Source of the DNA: Bacteroidales bacterium | GTDB lineage: Bacteria; Bacteroidota; Bacteroidia; Bacteroidales; P3 | Direction: 5' to 3' | Length of the DNA stretch: 14,484 nucleotides | Assembly: GCA_900769785.1 (NCBI GenBank) | Contig: CAAGHV010000225.1 | Coordinates: 1-14,484 of the forward strand | Part shown: piece after piece, positions 1-5,826 of the stretch | How positions within the stretch are numbered: the stretch's first letter is position 1 | Layout of the letters: every line of letters begins with the position of its first letter | The notes under the pieces: generated by a model | What the model saw: only the letters and a program-made list of their open reading frames with translations | Databases searched by the model: none | What the model was told of the DNA's origin: nothing | Program-made: the position numbers and the translations under genes

Positions 1-1
1 A

Positions 2-256
2 ATTGTATTGGAACAAAATTATCCTAACCCATTCTCCAATAAAACAACTATCGATTTCAGTATTCCAACGTCGGGTAATGTACGTTTCTTTGTAGTAAAT
101 ACTTTAGGACGTTTGATATATCAAACTGATGAATTCTACACAGAAGGTCGTCATTCGATAGACTTCTCTTATTCCAATTTGACTACAGGTATATATTATT
201 ACGGAATAGAGTTTAACGGAAAACGATTGATGAAGAAAATGATTTTCAGAAAATAA
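2..256 (+). CDS. C-terminal fragment of a type IX secretion system substrate (T9SS type A sorting domain)
   Basis: Only the last ~84 codons lie in the window; the frame is open to the left edge, so the true start and the functional domain are missing. The visible part is a T9SS C-terminal sorting domain. It has the NYPNPF motif near the left edge, then alternating strands, a GxxV/F-type turn, a TGIYYYGIEFNG segment and a short basic C-terminus ending in FRK. In this family (TIGR04183-type) the domain directs export across the outer membrane by the Por/T9SS machinery and is then removed or used to anchor the protein at the surface. The cargo cannot be inferred. The TTG at position 8 is not a real start, since the reading frame continues upstream of it. 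A terminator follows directly at 284-317. The domain call is confident; the protein's activity is unknown. Confidence 0.9.
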   Translation: MVLEQNYPNPFSNKTTIDFSIPTSGNVRFFVVNTLGRLIYQTDEFYTEGRHSIDFSYSNLTTGIYYYGIEFNGKRLMKKMIFRK

Positions 257-283
257 TATTAGAATTTTTCGTTGATTGACTAT

Positions 284-317
284 AAAAAGGGATGGACTTA
301 ACTGTCCATCCTTTTTT
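284..317 (+). terminator. Rho-independent terminator after the T9SS substrate gene
   Basis: A perfect 8-bp stem (GGATGGAC at 290-297, GTCCATCC at 304-311) with a 6-base loop is followed by six T's (312-317). The A's before the stem can pair with the T's, as is common in intrinsic terminators. It ends the upstream transcript. The next gene starts only 17 bases after the T tract, so that gene must be transcribed by read-through or from a promoter overlapping this element. Confidence 0.88.
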
Positions 318-334
318 GATAAAAGGATATTGTT

Positions 335-1669
335 ATGTTGCGACGTTTTATAGAAGAGGTAGAGACAAATGCACTATTTACTACTGATGATACTATATTG
401 TTAGCAGTGAGTGGAGGTATGGATTCGGTTACAATGTGTGAATTGTTTTATAGAGCCGGATATAAGTTTGCAATAGCTCATTGTAATTTTAGGTTGAGGG
501 GGGGGGATAGTAATGGAGATGAATGTTTTGTTCATCAATTGGCTAAACATTACAATGTGTCGATACATTCAGTTGCTTTTGATACCAAAGACTATGCTGC
601 AGCTAACAAACTATCGATAGAAGAGGCCGCTAGAAATTTGAGGTACGATTTCTTTGATAAAGTACTTATGAAACACAACTATACTTATGTTGCAACGGCT
701 CATCATCATGATGATGCTATTGAAACATTTTTTTTGAACCTTATTCGAGGAACAGGTATAGTGGGACTTCATGGAATATTGCAGAAGAATGGGAAGATAA
801 TAAGACCACTATTATGTTTTACTCGAAATGAGATAGAGGATTTTATTCATACCAATAATCTATCTTATCGTACTGATGTTACTAATGCTACATTGGACTA
901 TAAGCGAAATAAGGTGAGACATATGCTTGTGCCAATATTCCGCGAACTTGCTTCGTCATTTGATAAAACTATGCATAATAATATGCAGCATATTGCCGAT
1001 GTGGAACTGATATATAAGCAAGAGGTTGAAAGGATGAGGAAAAAGCTAGTGCAACCATACAAAGATGGATACAAGATTTTGATAGAGCAGTTATTGAGTC
1101 TTACACCTTTGAGGACATATTTGTATGAATTTCTCAGTCCTATGGGATTTACTGAGTCTGTGGTTATCAATATAATTAAGAGTCTAGATGCTTCATCGGG
1201 AAAGATGTTTTTTGGAAAAGGTTATTATTTGATTAAAGATAGAGAATATCTGCTTATATGTCCTTCTATGGAAAATAATAATTTGGATATGGTGTATATA
1301 AATGAAACGGATTCTCTAATAGATTCTCCCATTACTTTACATATTGATTCTGTTGTTAATACTTCGTTGTTTAAGCCTGCGTATGGAAGTTATTGTGCTT
1401 ATTTCGATAAAGACAAATTGATATATCCATTGCATTTGCGTAGATGGAAAGATGGCGATAAATTCCATCCCTTTGGTATGAAGGGTAAACGCAAACTTAG
1501 TGATTTTTTTACCGATAAAAAATTATCCTTGCAAGACAAAAAGAATGTTTGGCTACTATGTAATGGCGATGATGAGATAATGTGGATATTGGGATTGCGT
1601 ACCGATGATAGGTTTAAGCTTACTATTCAAACACAAAATATATTGAAGATTACTTGGAAAGTGGAATAG
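335..1669 (+). CDS. tilS: tRNA(Ile)-lysidine synthase TilS
   Basis: TilS uses ATP to attach lysine to C34 of the tRNA-Ile with a CAU anticodon, converting it to an AUA-reading, isoleucine-accepting tRNA. It is a cytoplasmic enzyme and normally essential. The 444-residue protein has the PP-loop ATPase signature SGGMDS at residues 26-31, the typical HCNFRLRG segment at 50-57, the AHHHDD motif around residues 130-135, and an NxxRH segment (NKVRHMLVP) typical of the N-terminal domain. The C-terminal TilS domain is also present (RRWKDGDKFHPFGMKGKRKLSDFF). Length fits the long two-domain bacterial form. The ATG at 335 is preceded at 8 bases by AAAAGGA. A run of nine G's (498-506) lies inside the conserved LRGGDS segment, and the frame is intact through it. 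The stop codon is part of the hairpin at 1657-1694. Confidence 0.97.
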   Translation: MLRRFIEEVETNALFTTDDTILLAVSGGMDSVTMCELFYRAGYKFAIAHCNFRLRGGDSNGDECFVHQLAKHYNVSIHSVAFDTKDYAAANKLSIEEAARNLRYDFFDKVLMKHNYTYVATAHHHDDAIETFFLNLIRGTGIVGLHGILQKNGKIIRPLLCFTRNEIEDFIHTNNLSYRTDVTNATLDYKRNKVRHMLVPIFRELASSFDKTMHNNMQHIADVELIYKQEVERMRKKLVQPYKDGYKILIEQLLSLTPLRTYLYEFLSPMGFTESVVINIIKSLDASSGKMFFGKGYYLIKDREYLLICPSMENNNLDMVYINETDSLIDSPITLHIDSVVNTSLFKPAYGSYCAYFDKDKLIYPLHLRRWKDGDKFHPFGMKGKRKLSDFFTDKKLSLQDKKNVWLLCNGDDEIMWILGLRTDDRFKLTIQTQNILKITWKVE

Positions 1670-1694
1670 TGGAAACTATTTCACTTTCTTTTTT
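1657..1694 (+). terminator. Terminator hairpin shared by convergent genes, containing both stop codons
   Basis: A 13-bp stem pairs 1657-1669 with 1676-1688 around a 6-base loop (TGGAAA). There is one G-T wobble (1664 with 1681). Six T's follow (1689-1694). The tilS stop TAG (1667-1669) pairs with the complement of the hydrolase stop (CTA, 1676-1678), so both genes end inside the stem. In the tilS direction it has stem plus T tract. In the reverse direction the wobble becomes a C-A mismatch and no T run follows, so it is predicted to terminate tilS better than the hydrolase gene. Confidence 0.85.
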
Positions 1695-3049
1695 ATCCAT
1701 TGGGTTATTATTTCAAGAACTTTTTCCGAAAAGGTTTCTTTTATAGTCATATACTCATCAACACCGCCTGTTGTACAAGTCTGAAACAGATGGTTAAGGT
1801 TAGGGAGTATTATAGTTTCGGCTTTACCATTGGTACACTTGCTTATGGCCGAGGTGTTTTCTATTGGCAGTACTTGACAATCCTTATCGCCGTTAAGTGC
1901 CAATATAGGGCATTTCACTTTTTCTAGATATGGACATGGATCCAATGTTATAAAGGTTTTCATCCAACGGTTTTGGAGCTGTGCATTTGTAGCCAATACC
2001 TCTTTGGGTGACAGGCCTATGGCTTTGCGTTCTTCCTTATTTGTGGTATGTTTTTTTACTATTTCGTTGATTTGTATAAGCATATCTTTACCCTTATAAG
2101 AGATGGAGAGATCGAAAATTTCTTCTAATATATCAAGGCGTTTATTTATAAGACTATCGGTCATACCACCTATTTGGCATATCTTTTTGTTTTGTAGCAA
2201 AAGGGTTTCTTTGCCATCTAATCCAGGTCCGGCCAATAGAATTATGAACGCCACGTTGTTGGTAGAGGCAACTATAGGGGCAATGAGCCCCCCTTCGCTA
2301 TGTCCAATAAGTCCTATTTTATTGCTGTTTATTTTGGGGTGCGATTGTAGAAACCGAAACATAGCTTCGATATCGTTGGCAAATTCCAAAGTGGTAGAGT
2401 TAATGTCGCCCGATGATTTGCCAAATCCACGGTCGTCGCAGCGCAATACTGCTATTCCTTGGCGTGTCAGATGGTCGGCAATAACCATAAAAGGTTTGTG
2501 CTTAAATATCTCTTCATCGCGGTTCTGTGCTCCCGAACCTGTTATAAGTATAGTAGCTACAAAGGTATTTCCCTCCTTGGGATAGGTGAGTGTACCTGAT
2601 AGGGTAGCATTGTCTGCAGTATTTGTTATACTTACTTCTTCTTCGATGTATGGAAATGGACCCTCGGGAGTTTGCGGACGCTTTATTTCAAATATCCCAT
2701 CGGTGGGTTTTAGATTTATATTCAGGTTGTTGCCATATTGCTTTATTTGGCCTGTAAATGTAGAGTCAGCTCGGTTATATACCCACTTCCCTTCAATGTT
2801 CAGACGTTTTACGTTTATAAAAAGAGAGTCGGCTGTGATACGAAACGACGAGGGAACAATTTTGTCATTACTTTGCATAGGGCTGTAAAGCATGGGGAAT
2901 ATAGAATCGTTTCTACTTTCGAAATGTAGGTTGAGTGGGAGGGAGGCGCCTTCTAACATGCCAAACCAATAGCGGTTTGTAAACTCTTTTTGAGACCATC
3001 CATTGATGCTTATTATACTGATAAATAGTGAAATAATTGTTTTTTTCAT
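1676..3049 (-). CDS. Secreted alpha/beta hydrolase (dienelactone hydrolase / S9-like fold)
   Basis: This 457-residue protein begins with a signal peptide (MKKTIISLFISIISINGWSQ), so it is exported, probably to the periplasm. Residues ~21-135 form a strand-rich N-terminal region of the kind often found before Bacteroidota alpha/beta hydrolases. The hydrolase domain spans ~140-455. It carries ITGSGAQNRDE (169-179, oxyanion region), DDRGFGKSSG (205-214), the nucleophile elbow GHSEGG with Ser251, a likely acid Asp390 in NGDKDCQV, and His420 in NLNHLF. The triad therefore looks complete, and an active esterase or peptidase is expected; the substrate cannot be told from sequence. The ATG at 3049 (minus strand) gives a clean signal peptide start, with a -7-like element just upstream at 3083-3076. 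It converges with tilS with only six bases between stop codons. Confidence 0.88.
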   Translation of the reverse strand: MKKTIISLFISIISINGWSQKEFTNRYWFGMLEGASLPLNLHFESRNDSIFPMLYSPMQSNDKIVPSSFRITADSLFINVKRLNIEGKWVYNRADSTFTGQIKQYGNNLNINLKPTDGIFEIKRPQTPEGPFPYIEEEVSITNTADNATLSGTLTYPKEGNTFVATILITGSGAQNRDEEIFKHKPFMVIADHLTRQGIAVLRCDDRGFGKSSGDINSTTLEFANDIEAMFRFLQSHPKINSNKIGLIGHSEGGLIAPIVASTNNVAFIILLAGPGLDGKETLLLQNKKICQIGGMTDSLINKRLDILEEIFDLSISYKGKDMLIQINEIVKKHTTNKEERKAIGLSPKEVLATNAQLQNRWMKTFITLDPCPYLEKVKCPILALNGDKDCQVLPIENTSAISKCTNGKAETIILPNLNHLFQTCTTGGVDEYMTIKETFSEKVLEIITQWIKKKVK

Positions 3050-3075
3050 ATTGATATTATTTGTTTACATGCATG

Positions 3076-3083
3076 CAAAGGTA
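3076..3083 (-). promoter_or_regulatory. Bacteroides-type -7 element (TACCTTTG) for the hydrolase gene
   Basis: Read on the minus strand this is TACCTTTG, an exact match to the Bacteroides -7 consensus TAnnTTTG, 26 bases before the hydrolase ATG. I see no good TTTG -33 element at the usual 19-21 base spacing (that region reads ATAT), so the match is half a promoter. It would give a very short leader. Confidence 0.5.
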
Positions 3084-3175
3084 CGAAATAATAATGATTT
3101 TGTATATTAAGTTAGTATTTTGGGCAGTCAGTTTACGTATTATTTGTTTTTGGGGTAATAAGTGCCCAACCACAA

Positions 3176-3275
3176 TCCCATGCATATTATTCTACCAATC
3201 CCTAATATATACTTCCTAATACCCATACCTTAGTTTCCCCACACCCATATCTTATTTTGCTAACCCCTACATCTT
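3176..3275. repeat. Degenerate C-rich repeats beside the palindromic array
   Basis: The plus strand has recurring C-rich starts at roughly 20-23 base spacing: TCCCATGC at 3176, TCCCTAAT at 3199, ACCCATACCTTA at 3221, ACCCATATCTTA at 3243 and ACCCCTACATCTT at 3263. A further copy, CCCATATCTT, lies beyond the array at 3415-3424, and G-rich counterparts (ATATGGGTG, TAGGGTTTGGG) lie at 3395-3445. The similarity is loose, so this may be decayed repeat sequence rather than a functional element. Confidence 0.45.
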
Positions 3276-3277
3276 TT

Positions 3278-3382
3278 ATTAAAATCAAACTTTGATTTAT
3301 TTAAACCAAACAATGATTTATTAAAATCAAACTTTGCTTTACTCAAATCAAAGTTTGATTTAAGTAAACCAAACTTTGGTTT
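3278..3382. repeat. Five tandem 21-bp units, each built on the palindrome AAATCAAA-n-TTTGATTT
   Basis: Five contiguous units of exactly 21 bases start at 3278, 3299, 3320, 3341 and 3362. Units 1 and 4 have a perfect 8+8 palindrome AAATCAAA/TTTGATTT around one central base. Unit 5 has AAACCAAA/TTTGGTTT, a paired change that keeps the palindrome. Units 2 and 3 are imperfect. A partial TTTGATTTAAG follows at 3381-3391. Twenty-one bases is two DNA turns, so the dyads would all face the same side of the helix. It is also seven codons, and both strands are open across the array (plus 3264-3434, minus 3511-3263), but neither frame has an ATG or GTG start. I treat it as non-coding. Confidence 0.85.
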
Positions 3383-3615
3383 TGATTTAAGATATAGGGT
3401 TTGGGAAATTAAACCCCATATCTTGGCAGGCTGAAATATGGGTGTTGAACAATTTGTATGTGGGCGTTTGTAAAATGATGTGTATATATAGGATTTTGCT
3501 ACAAGTAATGCCTAGTAATTATATGTTTCGTAAAATAGGTATATTAGCCTATGTAATGCATGAGAGGCTATATATATAATGCTTCAAAACTTTTAGGAAA
3601 AGGTATAATAAATAT

Positions 3616-3978
3616 ATGGTATATACGTTTTATATCCATATAACATTAATGCATATGATAAGTATAACGTGGATTTTGACAAATGGCTTGTGTAGCGCGT
3701 TGATTACCGGGATAGGTATATATGCATGGCTGCGAAAGAAGCCTATGTGGTTTTGGAGTGGCTCGAAGGTAGAAGAAAATGAAATAGACGATATACCTGC
3801 CTACAATCGTGCCAATGGGATAATGTGGATAGTGTATTCATTGCCATATTGGGTGGCTACGTTTGTGGGATTGAAAGATATGGTTTTGGCATCGGATATA
3901 TTATTAATATGGGTGATAGTTTCGATACCTTTCTTGATATTGGCATATAGATGGATATATAATAAATATAGCATATAA
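3616..3978 (+). CDS. Small integral membrane protein of unknown function
   Basis: This 120-residue protein is mostly hydrophobic, with about three membrane segments (roughly residues 16-38, 68-86 and 92-113). A hydrophilic loop between the first two carries KKPMWFWSGSKVEENEIDDIPAYNRANG. This loop (basic patch, W-F-W-S-G, then an acidic turn and AYNRANG) resembles small DUF3784-like membrane proteins seen in Bacteroidota and Firmicutes, but I cannot confirm the family. No catalytic motif is visible. The ATG at 3616 has no clear ribosome site; in-frame ATGs at 3649 and 3655 would shorten the N-terminus by 11 or 13 residues and place the first membrane segment closer to the start, so the start is uncertain. 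It stands alone between the repeat-rich spacer and the promoter of the next cluster. Confidence 0.7.
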   Translation: MVYTFYIHITLMHMISITWILTNGLCSALITGIGIYAWLRKKPMWFWSGSKVEENEIDDIPAYNRANGIMWIVYSLPYWVATFVGLKDMVLASDILLIWVIVSIPFLILAYRWIYNKYSI

Positions 3979-3989
3979 GTCAATAGATA

Positions 3990-4021
3990 TTTGGTAATTG
4001 TATGAAAAAGTCTTATCTTTG
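3990..4021 (+). promoter_or_regulatory. Bacteroides-type promoter for the PspC-to-permease cluster
   Basis: TTTG (3990-3993) is followed after 20 bases by TATCTTTG (4014-4021). Both boxes and the spacing match the Bacteroidota primary sigma factor consensus TTTG-N19/21-TAnnTTTG. It lies 80 bases before the TTG start of the PspC gene, giving a leader of about 70-75 bases. This is the best promoter in the window and probably drives the whole collinear cluster to 9830. Confidence 0.8.
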
Positions 4022-4090
4022 CAACTGAAACATTTTTTGTTTGTAATATAAATATATTTGATATATAGAAGATTAAATAACTAAAACATA

Positions 4091-4096
4091 AGGAGG
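4091..4096 (+). promoter_or_regulatory. Full Shine-Dalgarno AGGAGG before a TTG start
   Basis: AGGAGG ends five bases before the TTG at 4102. This supports TTG as the start: there is no in-frame ATG between it and the upstream stop at 4078-4080. Strong AGGAGG sites are unusual in Bacteroidota, where most genes (including others here) have weak or no Shine-Dalgarno sequence. Confidence 0.75.
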
Positions 4097-4101
4097 ATAT
4101 T

Positions 4102-4293
4102 TTGAAGAAACTTTATAGGTCAAGAACCGATAGAAAAATTGCAGGTGTTTGCGGAGGATTTGCTGAATGTTATAACATCGATCCTACAATAATTAGATTG
4201 GGTTTGGTAGTAATATCAGTAATCAGTTTGGGAATACTTGGTATATTGTTATACCTACTTGCTATAGTGCTAGTGCCCGAACAACCTATGTAA
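4102..4293 (+). CDS. PspC-domain membrane protein
   Basis: This 63-residue protein is essentially one PspC domain. The conserved core is at residues 12-34 (KIAGVCGGFAECYNIDPTIIRLG), followed by one hydrophobic membrane segment (about 35-58) ending in the typical VPE. PspC domains were first described in the phage-shock system, where PspC helps sense inner membrane stress. Bacteroidota have many short stand-alone versions whose role is not defined, so the gene is not named pspC here. The start is TTG with a perfect AGGAGG five bases upstream. It is the first gene of the envelope cluster; 48 bases separate it from the lipoprotein gene. Confidence 0.9.
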   Translation: MKKLYRSRTDRKIAGVCGGFAECYNIDPTIIRLGLVVISVISLGILGILLYLLAIVLVPEQPM

Positions 4294-4341
4294 TATATCG
4301 ATATGTCGAATATAACGTAAATAATAAATCAATTATACAAG

Positions 4342-4797
4342 ATGAGAAAGTATTTGTGCTTATCGTTGGCCGTATTGCTTTTCAGTAGTTGTTTCTTTGG
4401 AAGAAAAATTGCTACTACAGATGCAGGGCAGCAGCAGATAATAGAACAAACCGAAGAAACAGAGTTTGCAACATGGCTCAACAAGGAAGAGGCTGATGAA
4501 TTGAATAATATATTTGCAGCTTATCGTAACGATTTTGACTTTACCAACAAGAGAGTTATATTTTTTACAGGAAGTTCGGGAAAGCTAAGAAGCAGCAAAG
4601 AACACTATTTCAGAATGCAGAAGAAGTATGACAATACATCTTATTATAATCGAGATAATGGTTATTTGTATATTTTCGACGAAGACCAAAAGGAAGCCAT
4701 TGGCGGTTATGATGCAGCAATAGTTTTTTGGACCAAAGTTCAATTGCCTACCGAAGAGGTAATGGACCGCATAAAGATAGAGCCTCCTATCGAATAG
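4342..4797 (+). CDS. Small lipoprotein of unknown function
   Basis: This 151-residue protein has an N-terminal lipoprotein signal: basic start MRKY, hydrophobic core, and a lipobox-like LFSSC with the lipidated Cys at residue 17. The mature part is hydrophilic, with a Q/E-rich linker (29-42) and a compact domain of about 100 residues that includes RVIFFTGSSGKLRSSKEHYF (71-90) and GYLYIFDEDQKEAIGGYDAAIVFW (107-130). I do not recognise the family and see no catalytic motif. GSSGK resembles a P-loop only superficially and lies in an exported protein, so nucleotide binding is unlikely. It is followed after 13 bases by the M23 peptidase gene, so the two may work together at the envelope, but this rests on position alone. 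Confidence 0.8.
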   Translation: MRKYLCLSLAVLLFSSCFFGRKIATTDAGQQQIIEQTEETEFATWLNKEEADELNNIFAAYRNDFDFTNKRVIFFTGSSGKLRSSKEHYFRMQKKYDNTSYYNRDNGYLYIFDEDQKEAIGGYDAAIVFWTKVQLPTEEVMDRIKIEPPIE

Positions 4798-4810
4798 ATA
4801 AGGAAATATA

Positions 4811-5800
4811 ATGGGCAAGAAAAGAGAAAGAATTGTTGAGAAACTGAAAGAACTGAAGAAGGATATGAGCCACAAACAACGTTTTGTGGTTATGGATTCG
4901 GATACCTTCAAAGAACGTTGGTCGTTTCAGTTGTCGGCAAGAAATTTGTTTGTGGCAATAGGGTTGAGTGCTATAATATTGGTAGTACTCACAGCTATGC
5001 TTATTTCGTTTACATCGTTGCGAGAGTATATTCCCGGTTATATGCAAACCGATCTTATGGAGCAGGTATATACTAGTACTGCTACCCTCGATTCGCTAGA
5101 ACGAAAACTACAAGAACAAGATCTTATGCTTGCCAACATAAAGGCTGTGATAGCCGGAGAAGATATTCGTGAAGAAGGTGTTATAGAACAGCGAAAAGAT
5201 ACACTGAAGATAAAACCTACCGATGACGTTCGCTCCAAGTCTGATTCGTTGTTAAGGAGTGAAATTGAGTCGCAAGATAAATATCAAGTAAGGGTAACCG
5301 ATGCTACCACACCATCAAAGATGGTTGAAAATATTACATCTGCTATTATTGAACAAAAGGTAACCGATAGAATAGGATATATTGGTCAGCTTCATACTCA
5401 GATGAATTTTGCTGATAATCGATCGGTATCGGACTATTTGTTTTATACACCCTTGAAAGGAAAAGTAATTTCGTTTTTCGATCCGCAAAAGCGACATTAT
5501 GGGATAGATATTGCCGGAAGCGAAAATGCTGTGGTGAAATCTGTTTACAATGGTACAGTACTATTTTCTGATTTTACATTGAAGACCGGTTATATCATAG
5601 CTATACAGCATCCCAATAATATGATATCGGTATATAAGCACAATAGTGCATTGTTGAAACACACTGGCGATGTAGTGCGTGCAGGTGAGCCCATTGCATT
5701 TATTGGTAATACGGGCGAGCTTACAACAGGCCCCCATTTGCACCTTGAACTATGGTATAATGGTAAGGCAATAAATCCGGTGGAGTATATTAGTTTTTAA
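4811..5800 (+). CDS. M23 family metallopeptidase (membrane-anchored peptidoglycan endopeptidase)
   Basis: This 329-residue protein has a basic cytoplasmic N-terminus (1-44), one membrane segment (about 46-68), an extended partly helical region (about 85-200), and a C-terminal LytM/M23 domain (about 213-329). All M23 zinc and catalytic residues are visible: H229 and D233 in RHYGIDIAG, H277 in YKHNS, and H309/H311 in GPHLHLE. The family cuts peptide cross-links of peptidoglycan in the periplasm, and the intact motif suggests an active enzyme rather than an EnvC-type activator. The ATG at 4811 follows AAGGA at 4800-4804. It sits 13 bases after the lipoprotein gene and 26 before dxr. It could instead serve in division or secretion; the substrate is inferred from family. 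Confidence 0.93.
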   Translation: MGKKRERIVEKLKELKKDMSHKQRFVVMDSDTFKERWSFQLSARNLFVAIGLSAIILVVLTAMLISFTSLREYIPGYMQTDLMEQVYTSTATLDSLERKLQEQDLMLANIKAVIAGEDIREEGVIEQRKDTLKIKPTDDVRSKSDSLLRSEIESQDKYQVRVTDATTPSKMVENITSAIIEQKVTDRIGYIGQLHTQMNFADNRSVSDYLFYTPLKGKVISFFDPQKRHYGIDIAGSENAVVKSVYNGTVLFSDFTLKTGYIIAIQHPNNMISVYKHNSALLKHTGDVVRAGEPIAFIGNTGELTTGPHLHLELWYNGKAINPVEYISF

Positions 5801-5826
5801 GAAAAAAAGGGCAAAAGAGTCATATA

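Larger units (their letters stand above)
3084..3615. other. Long non-coding spacer with nested repeats
   Basis: No convincing gene lies between the divergently oriented hydrolase and small membrane protein genes. From left to right there is a 7-bp inverted repeat TTGGGCA/TGCCCAA (3120-3126 and 3163-3169), a C-rich degenerate stretch (about 3176-3275), the 21-bp palindromic array (3278-3382), and a G-rich stretch (about 3391-3470). A 10-bp inverted pair (ACACCCATAT 3241-3250, ATATGGGTGT 3436-3445) and a 10-bp direct pair (CCCATATCTT 3244-3253 and 3415-3424) flank the array. Near the right end TAGCCT (3545-3550) and AGGCTA (3565-3570) could form a small hairpin. No tRNA-like cloverleaf or known riboswitch was recognised. 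Confidence 0.7.

Noticed and set aside
2103..2585. 160-codon open frame on the plus strand opposite the hydrolase gene
   Set aside because: It lies entirely antisense to a gene with intact catalytic motifs and a signal peptide; composition and lack of recognisable domains mark it as a shadow.
3278..3382. CRISPR array
   Set aside because: The units are contiguous 21-mers with no unique spacers between repeats, and no cas genes are present.
3264..3434. Short coding region translating the heptapeptide repeats (plus strand), and its mirror on the minus strand (3511-3263)
   Set aside because: Both frames are open only because the repeat is palindromic and a multiple of three. Neither has an ATG or GTG, and no ribosome site is visible.
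4342..4797. GSSGK in the lipoprotein as a nucleotide-binding P-loop
   Set aside because: The motif lacks the full GxxxxGK[ST] form, and the protein is exported and lipidated, where ATP is not available.
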